A stretch of DNA of 64,000 bases from Alopecurus myosuroides (lineage: Eukaryota; Streptophyta; Magnoliopsida; Poales; Poaceae). The first letter of the stretch is position 1. Each line of letters starts with the position of its first letter. The position numbers and the translations under genes are program-made. A model generated the notes under the pieces. That model did not search any database. It saw only the letters and a program-made list of their open reading frames with translations, and had not been told where the DNA came from. Below, piece after piece: positions 1 to 12,470 of the stretch. The stretch covers positions 183,891,958-183,955,957 of the forward strand of contig CM054062.1 in assembly GCA_028641055.1 (NCBI GenBank), given 5' to 3'.

Positions 1-622
1 CAATCTCACCGGTTTTCCTGAACACAAAGAGGTTAAACATATGGTGTGCAAAACAGTATGAGAACGGTATGAAAACAATAGCAGCAGTGTGAAAACAGTG
101 GAAGCAGTGTGAAAGCAGTGGAAACAGTGTGAAAGCACTGGAAGCAGTGTGTGTATTATCAGTGTGAAGAGATTGGAGGTGAGAGACTCCCCTTGCCAAA
201 ATTCTCTTCCTCCCCGGCGATGGCGCAAGAAAAAGTGCTTGATGCGCGTGTAACACACGTTCGTTTGGAGACCCCAAGAGCAAGGTATGAAGAGCACGGT
301 AGCAATTTTCCCTCAGTAAGAAACCAAGGTTGAATTGACCAGTAGGAGGAAGGAGTAACTTCAGAAGGTTGATGCAGCTGAGATGGCAGGGCGCACTACC
401 GGTTCAGCAGCAACGTGGAACCTACACAACACAACAAAATCACTTTGCCCCAACGAAGCACTGAGGTTGTCAATCTCACCGGTTTTCCTAAACACAAAGA
501 GGTTAAACATATGGTGTGGAAAACAGTACGAGAACAGTATGAAAACAATAGCAGCAGTGTAAAAACAGTGGAAGCAGTGTGAAAGCAGTGGAAGCAGTGT
601 GTGTATTATCAGTATGAGAAAA
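1..622. repeat. 470-bp direct duplication of LTR tail and leader
   Basis: Bases 1-172 match 471-622 with few differences: the same ordered words CAATCTCACCGGTTTTCC, AGGTTAAACATATGG, then a run of AGCAGTGTGAAAACAGTGG-like units. The period is 470 bp. The repeat copy nearer base 1 lies downstream of the primer binding site in the element's own (minus) direction, and the other copy lies inside the LTR, so the duplication spans LTR tail, primer site and leader. The inner AGTGTGAAA(A/G)CAGTGGAA units are themselves a short degenerate minisatellite. Confidence 0.85.
212..228 (-). other. Degenerate tRNA-Asp-type primer binding site
   Basis: Read on the minus strand this is TTGCGCCATCGCCGGGG, close to the TGGCGCCGTTGCCGGGG site used by many grass Gypsy elements (the second one in this window is at 43849-43865). 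It lies a few bases after the CA end of the LTR at 240-1866, as expected for a 5' LTR read right to left. Two or three mismatches suggest an ageing element. Confidence 0.7.
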
Positions 623-1866
623 TGGACCGGGGTCCACAGTTCACTAGTGGTTTCTTTCCATAGAAGATAAATAACATGTGTGGTGAAGAAATTACAGCTG
701 GCCAATTGGCAGAAATGAAGCATGCACCGTAGTGCATATTCAAGACATAAAGATTACTATGTGATTATTGCGGGCATTACAACAATACATAGACCATCAT
801 CCAACTGCATCTATGACTAATAATCCACCCTCCGAATATCATCCGAACAAACGTTGGGTATTAAGTTGCAAGCAACAGATAATTGCAGTAAGAAAAGTGT
901 GTAATGTAAACAATGTAAACTAAGTAAACACCATTGTTTTCTCCCTAATGGCAACATCACATCCTCCATCTGTCACGTTTTTGTCACTCGAGCACAGATG
1001 CAAAGGAGGCATGAACCCACTATCGAGCATAAATACTCCCTCTTGGAGTCACTAGCATCTACTTGGCAAGAGCATCTACTAATAACGGAGAGCATGCAAG
1101 ATCATAAATAACATATGCATGAAGATAACATGATAGATTGATAATCAGAATACATAGCATTCAACATTCATCGGATCCCAGCAAACACAACATGTAGCAT
1201 TGCATAAAGATGATCTCGATCATGTAGGGCAGCTCACGAGATCTAAACATGAGGCATAAAGTGGAGAATACAACCATCTAGCTACTGCTATGGACCCGTA
1301 GTCCAGGGATGAACTACTCACGCATCACTTCGGAGGAGGGCATGGTGGTGTAGACCCCTCCGGTGATGAATTTCCTTCCCGGCAGGGTGCCGAGGAGAGC
1401 TCCAGAACCCTCCCGATCTCGGGATGAAGGTGACTGCGGCCTCGGGTGTTTCTCGGGGAAAATTGGTATTTTTTAGGTTTCACGTATTGGGGGGAATAAA
1501 TAGGCGAAAGGGCGATGGAGATGGACTCCCAATGGGCCCACACAACCCCTAGGCGCGGCCAGGGGGCGCGCCGCCCTATGGTGTGGCCGCCCTGTGGCCC
1601 CTCTCCGGGCCTCTTTGGGACTCCATGAAACCTTAGGGAATTCTAAGACTTTCGGGCTTCGAATTTTCCAATTCCGCGAATATTTCCAGAACAATTTATC
1701 TGAAACTAAAAACAGCAGAAAACATGGAACTCGCTCTGTGGCATCTTGTGAATAGGTTAGTCCCGGAAATCGAAAAAAATGACATCAAGTGTATATCAAA
1801 CATGTAGGGAACAACATGAAATCAACATGGAACAACTGAAATTAAGGATACGTTTATGACGTATCA
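240..1866 (-). mobile_element. Long LTR (about 1.6 kb) of a Gypsy-type element, 5' LTR
   Basis: On the minus strand it begins TGATACGTCATAAACG and ends CGCGCATCA, followed by the primer site, so this is a 5' LTR and the element's body runs left out of the window. A GC-rich middle (about 1320-1640) is followed in the minus direction by the CGCCCTTTCGCCTATTTATT promoter-like stretch. The LTR starts 7 nt past the stop codon of the Copia element on its right, so it probably inserted into that Copia element's 3' end. The second part of the same LTR family is on the plus strand at 24275-24628 and 35264-36271. The family resembles the Sabrina/Wham group of Triticeae, but I cannot name it with certainty. 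Confidence 0.75.
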
Positions 1867-1873
1867 AAGATCC

Positions 1874-4800
1874 TCAAGTCAAACTCCTAGAATCGATGAT
1901 ATTTAGCTCATTCCTCAAAAACATGAATCTTGCATCATCTAGAGGCTTCGTGAAGATGTCCGCGAGATTATCCTTGGTTGAGACATATGCTAGCTCAATA
2001 TCACCTCTTGCCACATGATCCAGGATGAAATAATGACGAATCTCAATATGCTTCGTCCTTGTGTGTTGCACAAGGTTGTAGGCGATCTTGATGAAATTTT
2101 CCTTGTCACGCATAAGAGGCACCTTATCCAAGTGAACATCATACTCTTTGAGGGTTTTCCTCATCCATAGTAATTGGGTGCAAGCACTAGCGACCGCCAC
2201 ATATTCGGCTTCGGCGATGGAGAGAGATATACAATTTTGCTTCCTGGAAGACCAACTGACCAAGGACCTACCAAGAAATTGGCAAGCCCCAGAAGTAGAC
2301 TTCCTATCATCTTGATCACCGGCCCAATCCGAGTCCGTGTACCCCTTGAGAGAAAATTGTGCCCCCTTTGGGTACCACAAACCAAACCTTGAGGTATGAA
2401 CCAAATACTGAAAGATCCTATGGACCACAACCAAGTGGATTTCCTTAGGAGCCGCTTGATACCTTGCACACACACCTACACTCAAAACGATATCGGGCCT
2501 AGATGCAAAAAAAAATTAAATCAAAGAACCAATCATAGAACGATACAACTTTTGGTCCACATCTTTACCGTTCGGATTGCGCTTGAGGTGGCATTTGACT
2601 TGCATAGGAGATGGCTTCTCTTTTGCACCTTGGAAATTAAACCTCTTGATCATTTCTTGGGTATACTTGGCTTGAGAAATGAAATTCCCACGAGCCAATT
2701 CCTTCATCTCAAAGCCAAGGAAGAATTTAAGCTCTCCCATCATAAACATCCCAAACCTGTCAGTCATAAGCTTGGAGAACTCATTATTAAAAGCTTGGTT
2801 AGTTGAGCCAAAGATAGTATCATCCACATAGAGTTGTCATATGAAAATCTCTCCCTTTACCCTCTTTGTGAAAAGGGTGGGGTCAATCTTCCCAACTTCA
2901 AACCCTCGGTCTTCCAATAACTCTCTAAGGTGCTCATACCACGCACGTGCTGCTTGTTTAAGTCTATAGAGCGCCTTATCGAGCTTGTAGACATGGTTAG
3001 GGAAGTTGGGGTTCTCAAAACCCGGAGGTTGCTTAACATATACCTCCTCTTTCAATGGACCATTTATAAAAGCACTTTTGACATCCATTTGTTGCAATTT
3101 GAAATTATGCGAAGATGCATATGCAAGAAGGATATGGATGGACTCAAGGTGATCCACGGGAGCATAGGTTTCATCAAAGTCAATGCCTTCCACTTGAGTG
3201 TAGCCTTGAGCCACCAATCTTGCCTTGTTCCTTATGACAATACCATGCTCATATTGCTTGTTCTTGAATATCCACTTAGTGCCAATAACATTGTGGCAAT
3301 CCGTTGGCTTCTCAACTAGCTTCCAAACTTTATTGTGCTCAAAGTTCTTGAGCTCATCATGCATAGCTTCCAACCAATCGGAGTCCTCAAGAGCTTCAAA
3401 TACTTTTCTTGGTTCCACCATGGATATGTGAGCTTGATGCTCACTAAAGTTTGTCAATTTATTTCTTGTATATCTTCTAGCTTTAACATCTTCCAAGACC
3501 TTGTCATCGGATGCATCAATACGCTTCAAGGCCTTTCTAATACTTTTAGCACGATGGGCTTCGATCTCCTCATTATTTCGAGGAGGGATCACTTGATCAT
3601 CTTGATAATTTGGGTCCCCGTCTTGACCGGTTTGTTGGCCTTGATCATCATCATCATCATCATCAACACTTGCTTCAACTTGTGGAGAGGAGGACGAAGA
3701 AGGTTGATCTTGGCCTTATCCTTGACTAGCTTGAATGATAGGAGTGGTGGTTTCTTGCATAGTAAATTGGTCAACAAAAGGAGGGTCTTGAACTTGTTCT
3801 TGGGTAGGTGCATCACTTGGCTCCTTGTCTTGTTCTTCTATTCTAGAGGAGGGCTCCACTTGATTAGAGCATAGTTCTTCTCGAGTTTCCATAAGAAGTC
3901 CCTCAATAGGGCGGAAAAATCCCATACCCATCCTTCATATGTCTTCTTGAGGCATTTCAACATCTACATTAGAAACATTAAATTGTTCCACTTGGGAGCC
4001 ATCATTTTCCTCGAAAACCACACTACAAGATTCTATGACTATCCGTGAGGTTTTGTCAAAGACTCTATAAGTGTGGGATTTGGCACCGTAACCAACAAAT
4101 ATACCCTCAATAGTTTTAGATTGGAATTTAGAAAACCGAACACCCTTTATCAAATAGAAACACTTACAACCAAAGACGCAGAAGTAGGAGATGTTGGGTT
4201 TGTTGCCGGTGAGGATTTCATATGGAGTCTTTTCTAAGCCCTTGCAAATTTAGAGGCGGTTGGAGGAGTGGCATGCGGTAGATATGGCTTTGGCCCATAA
4301 ATATTGGGGAGAAGAATACTTCTCCACCATGGTACTTGCCATATCCAATAGAGTTCGATTCTTCCTTTCGGCCACACCATTTTGTTGAGGGGTATATGCA
4401 GCAGAATATTGATGAGGAATACCCTCTTCACTAAGGAATTCATTCAAAGTGTAGTTCTTGAACTCAGTGCCATTGTCACTCCGAATAGCCATGATTGAAA
4501 CATTGTGTTGACGTTGCACTTGATTGGAGAAGTCTATGATGGTTTGTTGGGTCTCACTCTTCAACTTTAAGAAATAAACCCAAGTGTATCTTGAATATTC
4601 ATCGACAATCACCAAGCAATACTTCTTGCCTCCAAGACTTGTCGCGGGCACGACACCAAAGAGATCAACATGGAGGAGCTCCAAGATCCTCTTTGATGAG
4701 ATAATGGTCTTGGCCTTATGGGAGGCATCATGCATCTTTCCTTCAACACACGACCTACAAACGCGATCTTTGGAAAAGGAAACATTTTTTTTTAGTCCGA

Positions 4801-6817
4801 GGATTATGCCACCTTTGTGAAGATTTTGCAAAGTTCTCATGTTGACATGGGATAAGCGGCAATTCCACAACCACCCCACATCCGCCTTTCCGAAAAGACA
4901 CATCGCTTGAGAGTTTGTGGACTTCAAAAAGTCCACCACAAACAACTCATTTTCGGCATGTCCCATGTATGCGACGTCAAGAGTCTTTCTCCTCAAAAGG
5001 ACCACAATATAAGGATCAAAGAAGACGGATAAACCCATCTTCCCTAATGAACGAACTGAAATTAAATTGGAACCAAGGGATTCGACAAGCATGACGTCCA
5101 TGATAGTGATATCAGGAGCAATCACAACCTTGCCAAACCCCGTTAGCTTAGACTTGGACTTATCTCCATAAGTGACGGTTGCATCATTTGTATTTGGGCG
5201 CAAATCCGTCACAAGTTCTTTGCTTCCAGTCATATGACTAGAGCATCCACTATCAATTATCCATTTAGACCCACCGTAAGCATAGTCCTCCGAGGCCTTC
5301 GCCATGAAGCACTTGGCGTTGGGTTGAGGAAGATTCTCATTGGGGGATTCGAAGAGAGATGAGGAAGATGAAGTTGATGCAATAGCAAGAGCGGCCACTT
5401 CACTTGTGGATTCTTCTTCTTCATCACTTCCGGAATCATACTATTCTTGAGTCACTAGCACAAACTTGGTGGGAGGCTTCTTGTTGAAAGGTTTGTTCTT
5501 GAATTGAGGTTTCTTGTAAGCAACCTTTGACTTGTCCTTGCGAATAAGATTTCCACCATGATGTTCTCTATTCTCGTATGGGCACTCCGCAATGAAATGG
5601 TGCTTGTCTTAACAATTGAAGCAAGACCTCAATTTTTGAGTCCCTTCTTTGCCATAGCTAGACTTGGTTTTATCCTCAACATATGCCTTGGCCTTGGGAG
5701 GATTCTTCCAAAACTTTTGCACGGCAAGAGCAATGACATCCTTGAGCACGGGGTCATATTCTTGATCCTTCAAAGGAGCCAAGTCCTTGATGCATGCTTC
5801 TTGATGTTCAACCTCCGTTGACACCACCTTGGCCTTCAAAGCAACGGAGGCTCCTTTGTGCATTCCCATGGCTCTAGCACGATTGTCAAGAGCATTCTTT
5901 GTTTGCACTTGGAAGGAGCTAATTTCTTGCATCACTTGGGTTGAGGTCAACGATGCAAAGTCATGTCTTCATTGAATACTCTTCAAGTCCGTGGGCTCAA
6001 AAGGCATGAGAGAACTTATGTACTTCCTCTTGATCCAAGCATCATCAATATACTTGGCACCAACATTACGGAAAGCGGTGGCAAGAGTCTTGAGTATCCG
6101 TTACATGTCTTCATGGTTCTCACCATCATGCATATAGAATCCCTCGGCTTCATTTCTCAAGGTATCATACCTATTCCTATTTATTCTATCATTGCCCACA
6201 AACATGACGAAAAGAGCATCCCATGTTTCTTTGGCAGTGGAATATTGTTGAAGATGATGCATGTGGTTTGGACCCACAGCTTATTGAATGATGGACAAGG
6301 CGGTGTAGTTGAGTTGACAATCTACGGATTCTCTTCTTATCAAGTTATTGGGGTCATGTGGCTTGTATCCATCTCGAGTGACCCTCCAAATCTCAATACA
6401 AGAAGAGTTTAAGTGAGTTTCCATGTAATATTGCCAATCACCAAAAGAATGTGCATCAAGTTTAGGAGGTTCTCCTCTAGAAATTATATGAGGATGTGGG
6501 ACGGGAGGATCGGGAGAGTAGTGTCCTTCGACGGAGTGGTAATCTCATTTTCCTTCCGTACCCTTACCGGTGGAGTTCTTAGGGGAAGCGTTTTTAAGTG
6601 GTTCACCATTTTCCCCATTCTTGGCACCATCCAGATTTTCATCCAGAGGAGATGAACTGGACGTCTTTGGTTCCTTGGCTTTAATGAGTTGCAACACAAG
6701 AGATGGCAACTCATCAATTTTTTCCTCCATGGATGAGGTCAAGGATTTTTGCAATTCCTTGAGATCATCCATAGTGACTTGTGCCGTGGGACCGGTAACT
6801 CCCGTATCATTGTCCAT
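1874..6817 (-). pseudogene. Copia gag-pol polyprotein, broken (SIRE/Maximus-like)
   Basis: Reading right to left the order is gag (ATG at 6817), a zinc-knuckle start with CFNC near 5609, protease with WIIDSGCSSHMTG near 5270, GAG-pre-integrase, integrase core with HVDLFG, RSDNGTEF and QQNGVAERKNRT (about 4740-4300), reverse transcriptase (3592-2516), and Ty1-type RNase H with ADIFTKPL ending at the 1874 stop. This protease-integrase-RT-RNase H order is that of Copia. The catalytic RT box LYVDDTIFG is intact near 2827, but an in-frame TGA lies two codons before it, and gag and the integrase C-terminus contain further stops and frameshifts. The element is therefore dead. RT wording and the tRNA-iMet primer site point to the SIRE/Maximus lineage; that assignment is inference. 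Confidence 0.9.
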
Positions 6818-6856
6818 ACTAAAATCTTAGGCGGTTAAGCCCAAAATAAGAGTCGG

Positions 6857-6870
6857 GGCTCTGATACCAA
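6857..6870 (-). other. Copia primer binding site (initiator Met tRNA)
   Basis: Read on the minus strand this is TTGGTATCAGAGCC, the complement of the 3' end of plant initiator methionine tRNA used by nearly all Copia elements. It lies directly after the CA end of the LTR at 6872-8209, and gag begins about 40 nt beyond, which fixes the direction of this element. Confidence 0.92.
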
Positions 6871-6871
6871 T

Positions 6872-8209
6872 TGAACGGATAGTATGGGCACCTAGAGGGG
6901 GTGAATAGGTGCTACGACCAATTTCAATTTTTCTTCAAATTAAGGCTTGACACAAAGGTAAACTCTCTAGATAATGCAACTAAGGTGAAATTACCAATAT
7001 GACAAGAACAACAATAAGTACAATAAAACTAAGGTAAAGGAGAGGGAACGAGGTAACCGATAATGGAAGCATGCAAAGACACGATGTATTCCCGAGTTCC
7101 TCCTTGTTAAGGGAGTACGTCTCGTTGGAGGGGTGTGAATTTCGCCACGAAGGCCTACTCAACGCCACAACAGCCTCATACTATTCTCCGATGAACCCCG
7201 CCACAAAGGCCTAGTCCACCTTCCACTACTGATCCCCTTTGAGGAAGGAAGCGAGTCCTTTACAAACAAGTTTGGGGCACACACCCACAACCAAATTGGG
7301 GGATCCCAACAATCACAAGAATCGCCAAGAGTAGCAAGATGTCTAGGTTCTCCACACAAGGAAACCCTAGACCAGTTCCCCTCAAGCAAATGAGGGGGGA
7401 ATGGAAAATCGGTTGGTGAAGACGTAGATCGAGGCCTTCTCCTTCAATCCTCCAAAGATCAACACTTTTGGGTGGAGGGATTGGGAGATCTAGCAAGGTG
7501 GGTGAGCTCTAGCAACAGTGAGATCTATTCTGCACGAGCTCACCCAAGGAAGAAGAAGGGGAGGGGGTATTCATACCCATCACCCAATTTCTAGCCGTTT
7601 GAGCTGATTCTGAGAATGTCACACCGGAGACTCCGGGCTGAAAAGATTCTAGACAGCCTCAGACCGGAGACTCCGCACCTAGGAGACCGGAGACTTCGTA
7701 CTGTCTCCGGAGTGACACCAGTGGGTGACACCAACGACACCATCTTCACTTTGCGTTGGGGAAACGACGAGTCCGGAGACTCCGGTGTAGACCGGAGAGT
7801 TGGCGGATATTCCGCCCTTTTTCTTGTCTCCTTCACGCAGAGTGTGTCTGAAGTTGAGCGAGCATGTTGGGCAGGAAATAGTCCAAAGACTCCAGTGAAT
7901 CTCCAAACAGTCTCCGGAGTGTCTCGAGGGGGTGACACCATTTGCGCAGCTCTGGGATCTTCGCAGGAAATCCTCATACCGGAGACCCCGGTCTGTGAGA
8001 CTAGAGACTCCAGTTTGTCAGACCGGAGACTTCGGCGTGGAACAAATTCCAGAAAGTTTTCCACAAGGAGATATCTTTGTACTTTTTTATTCTCACACCA
8101 CCATTTGTACTACTATTGAATGACCCTAAAAACATCAACACACTTAAGAATATATGTGTGTTGTTAACAAACACCCAAAACAAGATTTAGGCGCATTTGT
8201 GCTTTCACA
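6872..8209 (-). mobile_element. 5' LTR of the Copia element (about 1.34 kb)
   Basis: On the minus strand it begins TGTGAAAGCACAAATG and ends CATACTATCCGTTCA next to the primer site. No matching 3' LTR exists at the other end of the element: coding sequence runs to 1874 and another LTR starts at 1866. From about 7616 to 8060 the LTR contains many degenerate copies of the palindrome CCGGAGACTCCGG. The right boundary (8209) rests on the TG terminus only, since no target duplication can be checked. Confidence 0.75.
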
Positions 8210-8625
8210 CGTTCAAACCTTCAGCGATTCTGCTAGTGGTGGGTCCAGTCAGACGAGGGTTGGCTGGCTGTTGGCTGGTGCCAGGGTCGGTGACCATGAT
8301 CTCCACGAAGATGCGGGGCTCCGCGCTGCTTTCACAGCCACTTGCCTCCTCGGGGAGACAGTCTGAGCAAGCGAGCACCTCGGCAAGGTACTCGAGGACG
8401 ATGGCGATGTAGACGCGATGCTCGCCGAAGAAGACGATGGATCCGCCTGCGGGGATGGGCTCTGCCTCCGTGAAGCACGCGACATTGTTGAGGATGCAGT
8501 CAAAGGCGCTGAAAGTCATGACGAGGCCGGAGACGACGCGCTCGCCGGAGCCGGCTGACCTGCACAGAGTGAAACTCAAGTCGGACGGGTCCCGTGCGGA
8601 ACGAGACTCTGGACGCCTCTCTATA
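8210..8625 (-). mobile_element. Start of the internal region of a second Gypsy element
   Basis: This GC-rich stretch follows the primer site at 8626-8644 in the minus direction. It is open on the minus strand for about 125 codons (8579-8205), but only from a TTG codon, and no gag or other retroelement domain is recognisable. It is cut off on the left by the Copia LTR, which presumably inserted here. Confidence 0.45.
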
Positions 8626-8644
8626 CCCCACGTTGGGTGTCAAC
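8626..8644 (-). other. Primer binding site of a Tat-like Gypsy element
   Basis: On the minus strand the site reads GTTGACACCCAACGTGGGG. It resembles the GTTGGCGCCCACCGTGGGG site of the intact Tat element at 25106 with about four changes, and lies directly against the CA end of the LTR at 8645-9296. Confidence 0.65.
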
Positions 8645-9296
8645 TGTTGTGGTATCATGCACGACAACACCATTGTGTTGGCAATGGAGTTTACTAAGGG
8701 ACACAGGTTTCGAGCGTTTGTGTTCGTGCGGGGTTGGGTAACAAACATGCAAGAGACACGATCTACCCATGTTCGGGACCTCAACATTGTGAGGTCCTTA
8801 CTCCTAAAAGGATGGAGTATCTGGTGGTGTATATGGTGTTACAATGTGCTCCTGGAGCTTCTCTTCCTAAGTGAATTCACCCCTTCTAAGTGAGTCCCGA
8901 ATTGCCTTATATAGGGTCTAGAAATCCGGCTGATAGATGGGGCCGGCTGTACGGCCAGCCGGCGGGGCCCTCAAAACGGTCACCTACATGAGTTCCCCTT
9001 CTAGGTATGTCAGCGCCTACTTGATGTGACAAGGCGGTCCGCCACAATTCATGATGTAGGTGGCCAAAGCTTCCGCGTACGGTCGCCTGCTAACTCTGAA
9101 TAAAGCTAAGTTCACATTGGAGGTAAGGTCTTGTCTTCCTTGTGCCCACACCGTCCTTGCGTGACAGAGCTAGGCTATGATCAGCCGGCCACTCCCCGCC
9201 TGGGAGTCAAGGAAACCAGTGGCCAACCTTGTCTTCTTCTTTATCATCTAGATCTTCTGTGGAAATCATCTCATCCGGGGGTAATCCCCCCCGACA
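8645..9296 (-). mobile_element. 5' LTR of a Tat-like Gypsy element (652 bp)
   Basis: On the minus strand the LTR begins TGTCGGGGGGGATTACC and ends TACCACAACA, with the primer site immediately after. A TATA-like CTATATAAGG lies near 8910-8920 (minus), consistent with an LTR promoter. The element is otherwise reduced to about 420 bp of internal sequence to its left. No 3' LTR of this type was seen in the window. Confidence 0.7.
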
Positions 9297-9339
9297 TTAC
9301 CCCTCTGAGAGCTCGCACACATACAACCGTCAAAGTACT

Positions 9340-9501
9340 ACTCCCTCCGTTCCACAATATAAGATGTTTTAGACATATTCCACATTCATATACATACACA
9401 TGTATCTAGACACATTTAACTATATGTGTTCACTTAATTTAGTCCGAATATAGACAACATGTAGAACACCTAGAACATCTTATATTATGGAACGGAGGGA
9501 G
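9340..9501. mobile_element. Stowaway MITE (Thalos-type, 162 bp)
   Basis: Perfect-looking terminal inverted repeats CTCCCTCCGTTCCA...ATATAAGATGTT at both ends, flanked by TA on each side (9338-9339 and 9502-9503). These termini and the TA target are diagnostic of Stowaway MITEs mobilised by mariner-like transposases in grasses. The good terminal match suggests a fairly recent copy. Confidence 0.93.
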
Positions 9502-9503
9502 TA

Positions 9504-12470
9504 CAACACTTCTCCATCCAGGACTAGGCACAATAAGTTCACATTGAGGTGGAGAGATCCCAACATATGGGAGAGAGAGCGAGAGAGATTAGAGTTAGGT
9601 CTAATCGAGAGATGATCGTCATCTCCCAGTTAGAAGAAGCCCTAAACCAATTAGAGGGTCTCTAATCGGATGCTCTGATCCAATTAAAGGCTCTAATTCA
9701 ATTAGAGAGGTTCTAATTAGATGCTCTACGTCAATTAGAGGATCTCTAATTCTCAGAGAGAGATAGAGAGACATAGGGCCAATTGATGTATCTCAATGGG
9801 TGGGATTTGGGGAGTATATATAGTGGTACAAGAAAGGGAATTGTTTAGGTCGGTTTGGTAGACCCAAACCTGGCCGCACCCCACTCCCAAAGTCCAATCC
9901 GAATTGGGCTTGGCAGTCCTCTCTAATCCCACTGAAAACTTGCCTTTTTTCTTTTTTCTTAATTTTGGGTTTTTCTATTTATTCCCAAAATCAAATAAGG
10001 AAGTCATGGGGAGTGTGATGCGCCATGTATATTACACTTGGGCCCATATGGAAGTCACCCAATATTTTGGGTGCAACCCAGGGACATTTCTGCCCCCTTC
10101 GTCACTGCCCCCTTATGGAAAGTCCCCCAAAACTCTTCCGGAACTCCGTGACCCCTATAGATAAAATCATCGACCTTATCTACTAATGTTAGAAACACAT
10201 ATATAACATCCCGAGACAACTCATATCCTCTGTTATATCTCATATAACGTTATGCCTTACACCGGCATTATTTATCTCTTATATTAATTTTTACGAAACG
10301 ACTCCGATTAACACCAGACTTGTTTATGTGATATCGTAATGACATCGACCATTACCTATTGATGTCAGAAACATATTTCCGACATCCCGGGATATCCCAT
10401 GTCCTCCACAATCTCTCTTGAATATTAATTCTATCACGTCAGAATTACCCGAATGATACCCTACTCTCCTCCGGACCATCCAATGCAAACAACAGACTTT
10501 GACGCCTTAAGTGTGTGACCCCTATAGGTTCGATAACTAGTATAAATGATTGGAAAACCATTTTTCTCATCAATAATCAACATCGGGATCATGGACGTCC
10601 ATATTGATTCCTACAAGTTTTACGAAGAAAACGGTTGAACATGTTGGTTGTTAAGTAAGTTTCCATTACTTCGCGATACCAATCAATACCTCGGAACGAT
10701 ATAAATGATAAGATTGTGGTTAAAATATTTAATCACCTTATCACATTATTCCCGATATATGATATGATTCCTTTTACTCGTTACCGTGACATAGTATTCC
10801 CATGACTAATGTCATGTCTTTTTTTTTGCGTAGACTTATTTGTCGATACTATTTCACCGAGTGGATCCTGGATGTATCTCTCCATTAACTAGAGGAGTAA
10901 TTCCCAATCTTGAACTATCACAATGAATGAATACTTTCGTGACCATCCCGTGTTAGCCTTTTTTATCATCCAGTTTACGGTGTGATACTTGACTATACCA
11001 AAATGATCCTTATGCTAAACATTATTTAATATTCTCATGGTCTAAGGAAGTAAACAAAATGACCATCTTGTAACGATACTATTTAACAGAACTAATCTCG
11101 TAGTATCTTAACTACTTGGATCTACCTAGCCATAATGTTGAGACAACATTGTGCTCCTATTAATATTGACATAACAAATGTCCATGACCAGGTAAACGTG
11201 GTCATCTAATATTAACAAGTTTGCCTGTGAGACGTGACAAAAGGATTATAACGGTGTGTTTGTGTTTCTACACGTGCATATGGGTTTTCCTCGGAATCCC
11301 ATATTCAGTTACCATAGCAGTTATAGCATAAAACATAATACACTAATCATGAAACATATATATTTTATTGTGTCTTGGGCATACATCTAATAATTTGTGC
11401 TATGTTCGGGGCTAAAGCCTAGCCTTGCCTACCCGGGGCCATGGATGAGATGTTATATGGCCTGGTGACATTCATGAAGGCGGCATTTTGGTTTCTCCTT
11501 CTTCTTGGTACTATGTGTAAAAACCCTTGATTCAGTCAAGATCGTGTGGCGGTGGTTCTTTTGGTATTGTGGCCTTCTTAAAGGCACCATCTTCCAAGTA
11601 CACTATCATCTCCTCTTTCCAATGGTTGTGTGGTGGAAATAGTAGTGGTGTTGGCATAGGCTAATTGTAATGTGATAATGTGTGCTATGCTCGGATAGCT
11701 ATGTGGAGTGTTATTCCGCATCGACTTGAGCTCTAGGGGGAGCTCTAGCCTGTGGAGTAAGGCATTTCTCATTGAGAAGAGCACACAATGTCCACATCAG
11801 TCACAAGAATTGGTGGCGGCACGACGTCTCCGGTGGCATGGTTGTTTCAACCTCCCTTCACTAACTTCGTGGTGTCTTTGAGTGTTGCTATTGCCACCCA
11901 ATGTGGCCTTCTCTCGATTTAGCTTTTGTTTCTCTCGTACTATCATTTGGCTTATTTGTTCGCGCCAACTCTAGATTTGTGTGTTCCTTAGTGTGATGTG
12001 TGTGGCGTCGTGTTGTAAGATCGGTTCAGCACTTTTTATCCCCTTGGCCGATTTAGACATTATTAATTAACGAGCGATTACAATAGTTTCTCTAAACATC
12101 GATAGACAGGAATAAAGGTTGACATTTTAACAACACATGATTTGTGGCTTTGTTGCATGCATTGGGTAATAAGTGAAGCATTGCGTATTTCTAAGAATGT
12201 TTTGTTAGCTCTAAAGACTATTTAGTAGAAGTGAAATCACCTTATGTTCGATTTTCTTTATAACTCTATAGTTGCTCAAGACTGAGATTATTATTCAGGA
12301 GATTTTTGTTAGCGGTCTTCCTTTGTCTAGGTGGAACGTCAATAGTTATTGTATTTTTCACGTGGTGTGCTTATGGTCGCTTTTACTGCATCGATCCACA
12401 TCCACACATAAACTACTGTTTTCGATTCAATGAGAAACAACTTAGTAGAAAAACATATAACAAAGTTCTA
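9504..12470. other. Non-coding degraded repeat sequence
   Basis: No convincing gene. Between about 9565 and 9770 there is a low-complexity block of alternating ATTAGAG and CTCTAAT words, able to fold back on itself. From about 9840 to 11400 the sequence has the look of a decayed LTR-element leader or LTR, for example an AAGTGTGTGACCCCTATAGG block near 10510 of a kind common in grass retroelements. From about 11400 to 12070 a more GC-rich block starts with GGGGCTAAAGCC, a motif shared in form with the 3' end of the retroposon at 20397-21509. No open frame there carries a recognisable domain. Confidence 0.5.

Noticed and set aside
8205..8579. Minus-strand frame containing VYIAIVLEYLAEVLA, which resembles the VYLAAVLEYLAAEVL helix of histone H2A.
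   Set aside because: The likeness covers only about 15 residues, nothing upstream or downstream matches H2A, the frame lacks an ATG at its start, and it lies just after a retroelement primer site. Captured fragment or chance; not enough to call.
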